Below are positions 8,800 through 17,933 of a stretch of DNA of 64,000 nucleotides, in pieces. The stretch spans positions 62,001-126,000 of the forward strand of contig JADJDP010000002.1 in the NCBI GenBank assembly GCA_016702645.1, written 5' to 3'. The notes beneath the pieces are model-generated. The model was not told where the DNA came from and did no database searches. It saw only the letters and a program-made list of their open reading frames with translations. Origin of the DNA: Flavobacteriales bacterium (GTDB lineage Bacteria; Bacteroidota; Bacteroidia; Flavobacteriales_F; PHOS-HE28). A program made the position numbers and the translations under genes. Numbering within the stretch: the stretch's first letter is position 1; the number at the start of each line of letters is the position of its first letter.

Positions 8800-10662
8800 T
8801 CAGGGCACGTACAAGAGGTCAGGCCTTGAGGAAGCGAGATCGGGGTTCCGCAACCGTAAGCTTTCCAGCGCATCCCAACGGAACAGATCCGGTGCGCCTG
8901 GAACCAGTTGCGGGTAGAAGGCGAAGGACACTTGGAAGGTATTCACCAGCAAGCGTTCATTGCGAATGAGCAACCCCAGGCCGAACGCGGGTTGGATCGG
9001 ACGGCGGAAGAGCGGTTCGTACTCGGCTCCGAGTGTGCCCGCACCGATGACCAGAACAGGAGCGAAACGGAACCCGATGAAGCGATAGGGCAGGTACACC
9101 ACCGTCTCCATTTTCAGGACCAGCTTCCAGTCGCCTTGCCACAATGTTGGCTCGAATCCGAGCAACTGTTGTCCGTTCACGTTCAACCCACCGGGAAGGA
9201 CAGGGGAGATCGCCTTGGCAAAGACCAGCCGTGCGAATTGCCGGAAGCGCCAGCGACCAGCGGTGAAGGCTGGAGAGAAGTAGCGCGTCTGCATCGTCAC
9301 GAGCCCATCGCTCACTCTCCCGTTCGGAAGGAAACTGCCGATGCCTGCGCCCACGCTCAGGTATCCAGCTGTGCCGATGTACCGAGTGCGTGTTGCGGAG
9401 ATCGAAACGTAGGGTTCGAACATTCCTTGCGGGCCCCATCGGCCCCCCGAAGTACCGGTCAGCAGAAGGCCTTCGGCAACATCCTCCCTCAGGCCGAAGC
9501 GATACAAGTAGGTGTCAGTGGTGTATTGTCGAACGCTCAGCGAAATGGAAGCAAGTGCCAACCGTGTCTCCGGGTATAGCATCAATGCGTCGGCCCATGC
9601 GGATCGCGAAGGGAACCAACTCGCTGCATAGCGTGCCGCCACAATGAACGAAGTGGACTGCACAGCGGGAACGGCAACGGATCCTGCTCGAAGGCTCCAT
9701 CCAAGCCACGTGTCCAGATCGTCCCGATCGGCGTCCAGCGAAAGCGGCCCCGATGCATCCGATGAGTCCACCAGGGGATGCAGCCATGTGCGGCCCACGC
9801 TTACGTTCCCGGCCCATCGGGTCAGCGGTGAGTAGAAGCCGCGATCGAACGAGACGGAGAGCGCATCCTGCTCAGGAGCAAGCGAGTAGCCGATGCGGGA
9901 ACCGATGAACGTATCGTCGATGTTGTAGATGCGATGCTCACCGGACCACAACGGGGCGGGTGTGTTCAACGAATAGCTCCCGCGCTGAACGACCTCCTGG
10001 CCATGGCCGAGCAAGTTGCGCTCATCCACCTGCACGTCCACGCTCGTGGCATCGATGGTCCCGCTCACCTCCAGGCTCCAGCTATCCAACACGGTGACCC
10101 GTATGTCGACGGAATCACGCATGTTGCGGATCGGCACCACGAGAACGCGCGCATCGTTCACCACAGGTGAATTGCGCAGGATCCGTTCGCTTTCCGATAC
10201 GCGCAAGGGATCCAAGCGCTCGCCTTCTTTCAACAGGAGCAAACGACGAACGACATATGGACGTGTGTGCAGATGAACGCGGTTCCCCAGGCGCTCAAGG
10301 CCGCTCGTAGGGCGCGCCGTCGTGTCGTCCACATCGTTACCGAAGGGGTCCAACACGATCACCTCCACGTTCCTGATCCAACGCCCGCGATAACGTTCGT
10401 TCGGGTCCCGTCGGCGTTGCGGAGGAACCGCAGGGCTTTCTTCTTCCGTTTCCGAAGCAGGCACGAACACGGCATCATGAAGCCACTTCAGCACGCGGTG
10501 CTTCGATGCCCACCGATCCAGTTGGTCATAGACCTTGGTGGTGTCGGACTGAGCGGAGGACCTGATGACGAGCAATAGTGCGAACAAGCACACGGTCAGC
10601 CAGCGCAGCCCATCGCGCCGGTGCGATGCTGGGTGTGTAGAAGCGTCAACGACCCTCGGCAT
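8800..10662 (-). CDS. Omp85/BamA-like outer-membrane protein with POTRA-type N-terminus
   Basis: About 620 residues from the ATG at 10662, which precedes a signal peptide (LRWLTVCLFALLLVIRSSAQ). After a linker, a POTRA-like segment (IRNVEVIVLDPFGND ... PYVVRRLLLLKEGERLDP ... SERILRNSPVVNDARVLVVP) is followed by beta-barrel sequence rich in alternating aromatic residues, ending in SSRPDLLYVP. POTRA-plus-barrel proteins insert or export proteins at the outer membrane, or transport lipids. Only one to two POTRA-like units are evident, fewer than in BamA, so this is a paralogue and not the essential BamA. It may pair with the YihY-like gene immediately upstream on the same strand (10-nt gap). Confidence 0.75.
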   Translation of the reverse strand: MPRVVDASTHPASHRRDGLRWLTVCLFALLLVIRSSAQSDTTKVYDQLDRWASKHRVLKWLHDAVFVPASETEEESPAVPPQRRRDPNERYRGRWIRNVEVIVLDPFGNDVDDTTARPTSGLERLGNRVHLHTRPYVVRRLLLLKEGERLDPLRVSESERILRNSPVVNDARVLVVPIRNMRDSVDIRVTVLDSWSLEVSGTIDATSVDVQVDERNLLGHGQEVVQRGSYSLNTPAPLWSGEHRIYNIDDTFIGSRIGYSLAPEQDALSVSFDRGFYSPLTRWAGNVSVGRTWLHPLVDSSDASGPLSLDADRDDLDTWLGWSLRAGSVAVPAVQSTSFIVAARYAASWFPSRSAWADALMLYPETRLALASISLSVRQYTTDTYLYRFGLREDVAEGLLLTGTSGGRWGPQGMFEPYVSISATRTRYIGTAGYLSVGAGIGSFLPNGRVSDGLVTMQTRYFSPAFTAGRWRFRQFARLVFAKAISPVLPGGLNVNGQQLLGFEPTLWQGDWKLVLKMETVVYLPYRFIGFRFAPVLVIGAGTLGAEYEPLFRRPIQPAFGLGLLIRNERLLVNTFQVSFAFYPQLVPGAPDLFRWDALESLRLRNPDLASSRPDLLYVP

Positions 10663-10672
10663 CGTGGATCGT

Positions 10673-11710
10673 TCAGTGGGTGCCTTCGGTTGTCGCATGC
10701 TTCGACGGGACCACTCCGTTACCATGGTCGCGCGCCTCCACGTGCGTGAAGTGGGCACCGTAGATCATGATCACGGTGGAGTAGTATACCCACACGAGGA
10801 TGATCACCACCGCGCCCGCCGCTCCGTACGTGTCGCCAACTCCTGCGTAACCGATATAGAGCCCGATCAGGAATTTGCCCAGAGAGAACAGCAAGGCGGT
10901 AAGCACCGCACCGCCCCAGACATCGCGCCACCGGATGCGCGCATCGGGCAGCACCTTGAAGATCATGGCGAAGATGAACGTGATCATGCCGAACGACACC
11001 AGTACGTTCACGGTTGCGATGAGGAAGGCCGCAATACCGGAGAGCCATACCGCAAGGCGTTCCCCGAACGCGACGAGGACCGCGTCCAGCACGAGTGATA
11101 CGAGCATGAGGAACCCGAAGCTCGCTACCAGCGCCAACGATAGCAGTCGAGTGATCAGGTACCTGACGATCGCACGGCCTGGTCGGGCCTTCAGGTGCCA
11201 CACATTGTTGAGCGTGGCTTGCAAACTGGCGAACACGGATCCTGCGCTGAAGACCAGCGCCGCGATGCCCAGCACCTTCGCTAGGAACCGCGTTTCGGTG
11301 ACCCGTGCGTTCTCAAGCATCTCGGTGAGCGATGTGGCCGTATCCGCACCGATCATGCGACTTGCTTGGGTGAGCATTGCTGTGCGCACCGAAGCTTCGT
11401 CGTAAACCGTCGCCGCTACCATCACGGTGATGATCATGACCGCGGGGAGCGAGAAGATGGTGTAATACGCGATGGCGGCCGCCTGTGGCATGGGCTCGCT
11501 GTTGATGAACTCCTTACCTGCAGTGAGCGCAGTGGAGCCAAGGCGCTTTGCCGCCACGCGGGCCCTCACGCGAAGGGGTTGTCTGTCTCGATCCATGGGT
11601 ATGGACAGGTGGGTCAGCAGGTTGTAAGGTGTCAACCCGGAAGCGTCCGCGAAGCGAAGGGCGTTCCGGAAAGAGGGCGCGCGTGAGGGCATCATCGATC
11701 GGGTGCTCAT
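10673..11710 (-). CDS. YihY/BrkB family inner-membrane protein
   Basis: A 345-residue polytopic protein of the YihY/virulence factor BrkB family. It shows the early conserved segment AAAIAYYTIFSLPAVMIITV, further helices (VLGIAALVFSAGSVFASLQ, LLSLALVASFGFLMLVSLVL, AAFLIATVNVLVSFGMITF), and the conserved C-terminal GKFLIGLYIGYAGVGDTYGA motif with VVIILVWVYYSTVIMIYGAH. The start at 11710 has GGAGG a few bases upstream; ATG 11596 (MDRDRQPL) would also give a complete family domain. The transport role is undefined. It is followed after 10 nt by the Omp85-like gene, suggesting an envelope operon. Confidence 0.88.
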   Translation of the reverse strand: MSTRSMMPSRAPSFRNALRFADASGLTPYNLLTHLSIPMDRDRQPLRVRARVAAKRLGSTALTAGKEFINSEPMPQAAAIAYYTIFSLPAVMIITVMVAATVYDEASVRTAMLTQASRMIGADTATSLTEMLENARVTETRFLAKVLGIAALVFSAGSVFASLQATLNNVWHLKARPGRAIVRYLITRLLSLALVASFGFLMLVSLVLDAVLVAFGERLAVWLSGIAAFLIATVNVLVSFGMITFIFAMIFKVLPDARIRWRDVWGGAVLTALLFSLGKFLIGLYIGYAGVGDTYGAAGAVVIILVWVYYSTVIMIYGAHFTHVEARDHGNGVVPSKHATTEGTH

Positions 11711-11926
11711 TTCCTCCGGAAGTCCCTGCTAGCGAGGAATGCACCGAGCTGCGCCGGTGTGCCGACCGGGATGGTGAGGCCCCCACCGGACGGCCATGAG
11801 GAATTTGTTCCCCATCCCTCTACTGCGCTCATCGACTTGGTTCCGTCGTTCCGTGCGTTGCACGTGGTGCTATGGCGAGGTGGCGGGATCCGGCACGGCG
11901 ATCACTTTCTTGTTTGGCCAGCTGCT

Positions 11927-13015
11927 GTGAAACATAGCCCCCTCCGTTGTTCGATCGTCGCCATTCCCATGATGGTCTTCGGCGCGTTCGTGTGCGGCCA
12001 AACAAGCCTACCGGCCCTTCCGGTTGCGGATACCAATTACGTGCGCGATTTCTCCAACCGTCCCACGATCAGGCTCTATCTGAGCAGCAAGTTCAATAGT
12101 ATGGTCGTGCGCTCCAATGAGACGTTCACCGACCTGCGATACCGACCGAACGGTAACTACAACATGGGGATAGGTGCCAGCTATCGGCGGCTGACGTTGA
12201 ACATCGGGTTTCCAGTACCGTTCATCAACAGCGACGATGGGGCGAAGGGCCGCACGCGGTTCCTGGACGCCCAAGCCACGCTGCATACGCAACGGCAAGC
12301 GAGCAATCTCTTCCTGCAAGTGTTCAAGGGCTATCACATCACGTCACACACCCCTCCACGCGTGGGGTGGGAGCAAACCACCAGTTATCCGTATCGACCC
12401 GATCTGGTGCAGTTCAATATCGGGTTCAGCACCCTGCGTATCGTTAACCACACTCGGTTCAGCTACCGAGCCACCTTCAATCAAGACGCCTGGCAACAGC
12501 TTTCGCAAGGGACCTGGCTCTATGGCGGCTATGCCACCGGCTACGTCGTAAAGGCCGATTCAGCTTTGGTGCCCACGCGATTGCTCAGCGAATTCGCGAG
12601 CAGTGCAACGATCACCAAGGGCCTCTTCCTGGACGTAGGCCCCATGGGCGGCTACGCGCAAACCTTCGTGTATCGCAGGCATTGGTTCCTTACGGTCAGT
12701 GCCGCTCTTGGTGCCGGGCCGACCGTGCAGCGGTTACTGCTTCCTGCAAGCGAGGGTGCCACCACACGCGTGTACCTCGGTCCGGGGTGGCATGCACAGT
12801 TCCGGGCCGGCGTCGGGTACAACAGCCGATACCGTTACGTGGGGATACTCTACCACCAGGAACACATCGGCTATGTGCTGCACGCGCAAAACAGCTTCGC
12901 TTGGGACGTGGGGAACTTCCGCGTCATGTTCGTCCATCGGTTGACGGATCGCCCCAAGCGCGTGGACCGCGGGCTGCGTTGGTTGAAGAAGAATACGCCG
13001 CTGTCCGTACCCTGA
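11927..13015 (+). CDS. DUF4421 family secreted protein
   Basis: About 362 residues, matching the Bacteroidota DUF4421 family: YVRDFSNRPTIRLYLSSKFN, FTDLRYRPNGNYNMGIGASY, KGYHITSHTPPR and a barrel-like remainder with many aromatic residues (LFLDVGPMGGYAQTFVYRRH, NSRYRYVGILYHQEHIGYVL). A GTG at 11927 gives a good signal peptide (KHSPLRCSIVAIPMMVFGAF). The ATG at 11969 gives a shorter one, and the frame is open back to 11759. The protein is probably an outer-membrane barrel; family function is unknown. It is convergent with the holin-like genes, 27 nt between stops. Confidence 0.8.
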   Translation: MKHSPLRCSIVAIPMMVFGAFVCGQTSLPALPVADTNYVRDFSNRPTIRLYLSSKFNSMVVRSNETFTDLRYRPNGNYNMGIGASYRRLTLNIGFPVPFINSDDGAKGRTRFLDAQATLHTQRQASNLFLQVFKGYHITSHTPPRVGWEQTTSYPYRPDLVQFNIGFSTLRIVNHTRFSYRATFNQDAWQQLSQGTWLYGGYATGYVVKADSALVPTRLLSEFASSATITKGLFLDVGPMGGYAQTFVYRRHWFLTVSAALGAGPTVQRLLLPASEGATTRVYLGPGWHAQFRAGVGYNSRYRYVGILYHQEHIGYVLHAQNSFAWDVGNFRVMFVHRLTDRPKRVDRGLRWLKKNTPLSVP

Positions 13016-13042
13016 ACCATCGGCGTTCCGATCAGCGAACGC

Positions 13043-13513
13043 TCAATCCCGGGTCGTCGGCTCGGTCGCCAGGTCCACTTCCACTTCCTCTTCTTCACGC
13101 TCGGCCTTGCGCTCACGCATGCGTTGCCTCATGCTTCCGATCGCGGTGGCCAAGGTGGAGAGCAGTCCCGGTCCCTTGTCTTCTTTTTCGCCGATCACCT
13201 TGCCCAGCAACATGCTGATGCCGGAGAAGAGCAAGCGTTTGCCGAGACCCTTCTGCATGGACGCGACCGCCATGCCAACGGCCGATACCGTGGACCCGGA
13301 GATATGCCCATTGAGGAGCTCATGAACGTGCCGATACGGTTTCCAACTGCGGAGAACGTCACCCATTGCATCGCGCAGCAGTGCTCCGCGCTTTTCCGGC
13401 TGCTTCAGGAGTGCCCATCTATGCCCGATGCTCGTTGCATGCACTTCACGCGCTGCATGGGCCTGGACCTTCGCCTTGCTGAATTGCTCCAGGGAGGTGT
13501 ACCTAGTTGTCAT
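13043..13513 (-). CDS. Hypothetical protein, partner of holin-like protein
   Basis: A 156-residue protein I do not recognise by family. The N-terminal half is helical and charged; the centre has a Gly/Ala/Ser-rich stretch (GSTVSAVGMAVASMQKGLG) and a weak hydrophobic helix (RLLFSGISMLLGKVIG); the C-terminus is highly charged (EREEEEVEVDLATEPTTRD). It overlaps the end of the upstream holin-like gene by 11 nt, so the two are co-translated and probably work together at the inner membrane. Confidence 0.6.
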   Translation of the reverse strand: MTTRYTSLEQFSKAKVQAHAAREVHATSIGHRWALLKQPEKRGALLRDAMGDVLRSWKPYRHVHELLNGHISGSTVSAVGMAVASMQKGLGKRLLFSGISMLLGKVIGEKEDKGPGLLSTLATAIGSMRQRMRERKAEREEEEVEVDLATEPTTRD

Positions 13514-13952
13514 TGTTCAAGTCGTTGATGCGGTCGAGTATGAAGCGGTCACGAGCGCCGTTCTTCCACCAGAAGAGGAAGGCACCAAGCAGGAGCAGGT
13601 AGAACCCCGCAACGATCACGAACCCGAGCGGACGGGAGGACAGCAGGTCCCCCAAGTAGAAGGCCAGCGCAACATTCAAGAACAGCAGCGTCATACCAAG
13701 CACAACGAAAAGCACGATATGCTCCACCGCCTTTCCCATGAGGGTGCTGGCCTTTTCCGTTGCGTGGAGCGTGAGATAGTGCTTCTGTGCATCCACGTAA
13801 CCCTTCACATCGTCCACGAATCCGTCCATGAAGGTGCTGAAGTCGAGTTCACCTCCTTCTTCGGTATCCCTGTCGGCGGGATGGATGCCGTTGTTGTTCT
13901 CCGCTGCGCGCATGGAAACTCGTTTGGTCGTCCATGGCAATCGGTCGGCCAT
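13503..13952 (-). CDS. Phage holin family (holin superfamily III/YqjE-like) membrane protein
   Basis: About 149 residues from the ATG at 13952, which has AGGA about 8 nt upstream; ATG 13913 is an alternative. An acidic N-terminus is followed by an amphipathic helix (YVDAQKHYLTLHATEKASTL) and two membrane helices (VLFVVLGMTLLFLNVALAFY and GFVIVAGFYLLLLGAFLFWW). This layout fits the Actinobacteriota Holin-X/YqjE-like family, which in Bacteroidota is chromosomal and not phage-borne. No phage genes are nearby. It sits upstream of and overlaps the hypothetical gene 13043-13513. Confidence 0.72.
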   Translation of the reverse strand: MADRLPWTTKRVSMRAAENNNGIHPADRDTEEGGELDFSTFMDGFVDDVKGYVDAQKHYLTLHATEKASTLMGKAVEHIVLFVVLGMTLLFLNVALAFYLGDLLSSRPLGFVIVAGFYLLLLGAFLFWWKNGARDRFILDRINDLNNDN

Positions 13953-14130
13953 AGGACGTTTCCTGAACAGTGGATGATCGCATAGCCACGATCGTAGCAT
14001 TGCTGAACAAGCTCAACCGGATGTTCCGTTCACACAGAGCGGTCGCGAGCGGGAATAAAACTCCCCGATCCGGGCGCTTGTTCCCCGATCGAAGTCCGGC
14101 TCATGCCAGGATACAGCTGCACCGGTATGC

Positions 14131-15408
14131 TCACGCCTTGGAAGGAACCAAGCTCCCGAACGTTCTTTTTAGCAGAACGGCGCAACCAAGGCCGAGCATA
14201 CAGTATCCGGTGAAGAGGTAGAAGCCGACTTCCAAGGAAGAATTGTTGGTGGTGAGCACGTGAATGGAAGTAGCATAGCTCTCCAGATCGCCGAGTTGGC
14301 TGTTCACCACGCCGTTGAATCCGATGAAGGCCATGAAGATGGCCACCACCATCACATCGGCCATCGACCACTTGCCCGCGTGGTGGACAAGGAAGCGCGC
14401 AACTCGCCCGCTTGGCTCTCTGTCGCGAAGCAGCGCGATCAGGGAAAGGCTCATCTTGCTCACCGGAATGAGCACGCTGAAGCTGAAGACCAGCACGGCG
14501 ACCACGGAGAGAGCGAAGCCCCCGTCCATGAGCAGCACTCGCACCACCTCCAGGATGCTCTTGCTTTGGTGGAAGAGCACTTGATCCGTGAAGCTCACGG
14601 GCTCTCCGATGAGCACGAGCGAGAACTCCGCAATGCTCGCTTCGATGTCGATCATGGGCAACAGCAAGCCTGAAACCAACATGGCCACCGCTGCGACCAA
14701 GGTTGCGATGAGCGGCACGCGTTGCAATGGTGGTGATGTTGCCGCCAACGCGAACAATCCCAAGCCCGGTAGAAGGAGCATCAGCAAGTAGCGACGTTCC
14801 GATGCTTCGAGTTCCATGGAGCGCGCTCGCAGCAGGGCCAAGCCCTCACCTCGGTCCGCGACCTTGTATTTAGCGAGTACTGCGTCGTAAAGGGTGCGAT
14901 CCACCAACCCGTCCGTGCGCTTCCCCAGATCGTTCATGCGATCGAGGATGAAGCACTGCATCTCCTGTTTGTTGCGTGGGTCCGTGGCATAGTCGAGCAT
15001 CAGTTCCACATAGCGCGGGATACCGGAACGTATATCATCCACATCCACGAGGACATCCATCATCACGTTCTTCACCAGCCCACCGAACCCTTTCTGTTTG
15101 TTGCGGTCCTGCATCACCTGCTCCACCTCGGTGAGCAATCCGTTCAGGAGGTCCGTCAGGCGCAGGCGAACTTGCTCCCGGCTTTCGTCCGTGAGCTCGA
15201 ATTCGTTCACCTTCTTCTCCAGGATGGAACTGATGATCACTTTCCATTCGGTTGGGTCGAACAAGCCGTAGGTGATGTGCCCAAGCTCCATCGCATCCGC
15301 GCGAAGCACACGTCGTTCGGTAGCTGCCGAATGGATGGTAACCAAGCAGAACAGGACGGTACCGAAGAGCAGTGCTGCAACGATGTTGCGGAGGATACTT
15401 GGGTGCAT
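14131..15408 (-). CDS. Paraquat-inducible protein A (PqiA)-like membrane protein
   Basis: About 425 residues. It begins with a membrane helix (SILRNIVAALLFGTVLFCLV), then a large extracytoplasmic helical region (about residues 45-195), then several membrane helices. The C-terminal part has the PqiA-domain signature FSFSVLIPVSKMSLSLIAL followed by GKWSMADVMVVAIFMAFIGF. PqiA proteins pair with MCE proteins in lipid transport between membranes; no MCE partner is seen here, and the large N-terminal domain is not in classical PqiA. In-frame ATGs at 15426 and 15441 are alternative starts. Confidence 0.72.
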   Translation of the reverse strand: MHPSILRNIVAALLFGTVLFCLVTIHSAATERRVLRADAMELGHITYGLFDPTEWKVIISSILEKKVNEFELTDESREQVRLRLTDLLNGLLTEVEQVMQDRNKQKGFGGLVKNVMMDVLVDVDDIRSGIPRYVELMLDYATDPRNKQEMQCFILDRMNDLGKRTDGLVDRTLYDAVLAKYKVADRGEGLALLRARSMELEASERRYLLMLLLPGLGLFALAATSPPLQRVPLIATLVAAVAMLVSGLLLPMIDIEASIAEFSLVLIGEPVSFTDQVLFHQSKSILEVVRVLLMDGGFALSVVAVLVFSFSVLIPVSKMSLSLIALLRDREPSGRVARFLVHHAGKWSMADVMVVAIFMAFIGFNGVVNSQLGDLESYATSIHVLTTNNSSLEVGFYLFTGYCMLGLGCAVLLKRTFGSLVPSKA

Positions 15409-15710
15409 GTTCAGGCGGGGATGCATGAGACATGAACGCATCGGACCGGTGTGCCGCCATGGGCATTTGCTGTGCCGTAGCCCGGGCGGAGCAGCAGCGG
15501 CGGGTTAGGAACGAAACTCATACCGTATGGTGTGGAAGTGGTGCCCCGATCACCAGCGGTTGGGGCGGGATCTTTACGATCGCCTACAAGGAAAAGGACT
15601 GTCAGCGCTTGTCCTTGCTGCGCTGCTCTAGGCAGGCGTGTCAACGCTGTGTTCGTGGCACGCCATGGGCTTGTTGGGCGCTGAACCCGATCCCAAAAAC
15701 AACCAACACC

Positions 15711-16025
15711 ATGTCGACCAAAAGCACCATCGCCATCGCGCTGACCGCCCTCGCTGCAGGAGCTGCCATCGGCTTGCTTCTCGCACCCGCCTCCGGAGCA
15801 GAGACCCGGAAAAAACTCGCAAAGAAGGGTAGTGACCTCAAGGACCGCCTCGCCGACATGCTCGACGAGGGAGGAGAGCTCATTGAGAAGTTGAAGGGAG
15901 ATGCGAAGGACCTTGCCGACAAAGCGAAGGACACCGCTAACACCGCAAAGGACCGCGTGAAGGACGCGGCCAGCGAAGCGGCTTCCAGCGCACGCAGCAC
16001 TGCCAACGGTGGCTACAAGGGCTGA
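15711..16025 (+). CDS. YtxH-domain stress protein
   Basis: A 104-residue protein. The N-terminus is a single membrane helix with the YtxH signature (ALAAGAAIGLLLAPASGAET), followed by a long, charged, repetitive Lys/Asp/Ala helix resembling late-embryogenesis-type sequences (KDLADKAKDTANTAKDRVKD). The start is the ATG at 15711; the upstream open frame has no family similarity. Members are general-stress proteins, and this one heads a block of stress-type genes (DUF892, MgtC, DnaJ). A strong hairpin follows 26 nt after the stop. Confidence 0.85.
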   Translation: MSTKSTIAIALTALAAGAAIGLLLAPASGAETRKKLAKKGSDLKDRLADMLDEGGELIEKLKGDAKDLADKAKDTANTAKDRVKDAASEAASSARSTANGGYKG

Positions 16026-16051
16026 GCGTCCAGCGCTCGGCCGTTCGATCG

Positions 16052-16084
16052 CCCCGGCTTCCCGCCTCATCGGGAACGCCGGGG
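16052..16084 (+). terminator. Hairpin downstream of the YtxH gene
   Basis: Arms 16052-16063 and 16072-16084 pair over 12 bp with one bulged C and an 8-nt loop, 26 nt after the ytxH-like stop. There is no T-tract, so it may slow polymerase or stabilise the 3' end and may not be a strict intrinsic terminator. Confidence 0.5.
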
Positions 16085-16430
16085 TGATCTGCGTTGAGCC
16101 CTACCCGATCCGCGAAGGATCCAGGATCGCCAGCATGGGTGATGGGATGTGCAACGCACACCCGGCGCGGAAGATCGACCACCCCGATCGAGGTGCACGC
16201 TCCACAACGCGCAGTGGGCACTTGCTCTTTCCTCCACGACAACTTCCGTCGTGGAAGCCTTGCTGATAGCGACGTTGCTGATCATCGGCTCTTCGCCAAC
16301 AGCGATCGATAACGATGCGGATGGTGATCTGCCAATGGAAGGGCGTGTGCGGTTGAAGTTCCGATCAACGGACGGACCGAACACATCAACCATCACTGGC
16401 GGAAACGCTGGTGCAAATACCCCGATCAAC
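16085..16430. other. Intergenic region with a small hairpin
   Basis: No convincing gene. Short frames on both strands have no recognisable protein character. A 7-bp inverted repeat (CCACGAC at 16234-16240, GTCGTGG at 16248-16254) forms a compact hairpin. The region probably holds the promoter of the following disordered protein. Confidence 0.4.
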
Positions 16431-16806
16431 ATGTCCGATCAAAACAAGACTGCCGGTACCGCGCCAAGTAGCACCATGAACAAACCTACGCCCACGGAAA
16501 AGATGGCTAGCGATCGGTCCGAGCATACGCGCGACCAAGCAACGCCTAAGCCCCCCAGCCATGAGCAGGGTCGCGAACACACCCCGAACGTGGATGCCCG
16601 GAAGGATGCTGCTGACACACGTCGCAACACCGGAACATCGAACGATGCCAACGAACAAGGCACCACGGAAGGAAGGACGAGCGACCGCAAGGAAGCCGGA
16701 AGCAGGGGATGCCAAGCGTACCGTGGCTGAAGGGCAGGAAAGCACCAAGCCCGGTCACGACGCGGTGAGGCCGACGGGTAAAACGAACACCAGCGGCAAC
16801 CGCTGA
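16431..16806 (+). CDS. Disordered hydrophilic protein, probably with one frameshift
   Basis: From the ATG at 16431 (MSDQNKTAGTAPSS) the sequence is almost entirely Asp/Glu/Lys/Arg/Thr/Asn/Pro, typical of small disordered stress proteins. The frame stops at 16730, but similar composition (DAKRTVAEGQESTKPGHD) continues in the next frame to a stop at 16804-16806, with a switch near 16700. Restored length is about 125 residues. I recognise no family. Its position between YtxH and DUF892 genes suggests a stress role by context only. Confidence 0.45.
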
Positions 16807-16896
16807 TCTGCACGAACGCACTGGATCCGCGGGTGGGCAAATTTGCCCGCCTGCGCGTTCAAGCAGGAACGAAAAAACGAACAAACCATTCCCAAC

Positions 16897-17542
16897 ATGG
16901 CAACCAAGAAAGAACTGACCACGGGCTTGCGCAAACTAATGGAGGATCAACTGGCGGACATCTATTTCGCCGAGAAGCAATTGGTGAAGGCGCTTCCGAA
17001 GATGGCGAAGAACGCGGGCAACGCTGACCTGCGCGCTGCGTTCGAAGGCCACCTGCAAGAAAACACATGGACAGATCGAACGCCTTGAACAAGTGTTCGG
17101 ATCAATGGGACTGCCGGCAAAGGAAGACATGTCCCGCCATCCTTGGCCTGCCTGCAGGAATGCACCGAGCTCATGGATGAATTCGGCGACGACGAAGCAT
17201 TGGATGCCGCTTTGGTGGCAGGTGCGAGGAAGGTGGAGCACCACGAGATCGCCACCTACGGCAGCTTGAGTGCCTGGGCTGAGCAACTCGGCGGATGATG
17301 CGGCTGGACTGCTGCAGGAGACTTTGGAGGAGGAGCAAGGTGCCGATGAGAAACTCACCGGGAAAGAGGGAGTCATGGGAGCCGCGGTCGTGACCGATGA
17401 TGAGGAAGAAGAAGAACTCGCTGAGGTGGAAGAGGACAGCCTTGCGGTGGGCAAGTCGAAGCCTCCCTCGAACGGAAGTCGCATTGGTGCGAAGAGCACA
17501 GCGAACGGCAACGCCAAGAAAAAGGCGGTCGGTAAGCGCTGA
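16897..17542 (+). pseudogene. DUF892/YciE-YciF family ferritin-like protein, broken by about four frameshifts
   Basis: The ATG at 16897 opens MATKKELTTGLRKLMEDQLA then DIYFAEKQLVKALPKMAKN, a clear DUF892 N-terminus. The family sequence then hops frames: QIERLEQVFGSMGLPAKED (from about 17066), CPAILGL (about 17130), LQECTELMDEF and ALDAALVAGARKVEHHEIAT (from about 17152), then ADDAAGLLQETLEEEQGADE to the stop at 17540-17542. The acidic and Lys-rich tail is intact. All helices of the four-helix ferritin-like bundle are present in order, so the gene is complete apart from small indels. Family members are stress-induced. Either decayed or, more likely, mis-sequenced. Confidence 0.75.
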
Positions 17543-17746
17543 ACACAGCCGGATGGAACGCAACGAGCCGGGTCCTCGAGATCCGGCTCGTTCTCCGGAA
17601 CCCCAGGGCCAAACACCACTGCGCGTGATGAGACCGTACCACCCGACCCTAGCCGACCAAGGCACCGCCATGACGAGCCATCCCGTCGAGCATATCCGCA
17701 CACCGAGTTATCGTGTGGACGGATCACCCCGCCCTACCAAACGACC

Positions 17747-17854
17747 ATGAAGGCCACGGTGATGCATTGGATGGCCTACCGCAAACCCACGTATTTGACA
17801 TGGCTGCTGCCGGTCGTGGCGTTCATCTCCCTCTACGTCCTCTGGTTGTCCTGA
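17747..17854 (+). CDS. Possible 35-residue single-pass membrane peptide
   Basis: A short frame encodes MKATVMHWMAYRKPTYLTWL followed by a strongly hydrophobic helix ending VLWLS, with basic residues before the helix. It is too short for homology by eye, but composition and the stop directly after the helix are typical of small membrane proteins. It lies 79 nt upstream of the oxidoreductase gene. Confidence 0.3.
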   Translation: MKATVMHWMAYRKPTYLTWLLPVVAFISLYVLWLS

Positions 17855-17933
17855 GCAACACTCGCTGGTCATGACCCTTCCGGATGCGATCAAGACCTTG
17901 ATGCCCTCGATGATGGTCGGCAACGGAACCACC

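Noticed and set aside
13503..13952. Prophage suggested by a holin-family protein
   Set aside because: No other phage genes are nearby; this holin-like family is chromosomal in many bacteria.
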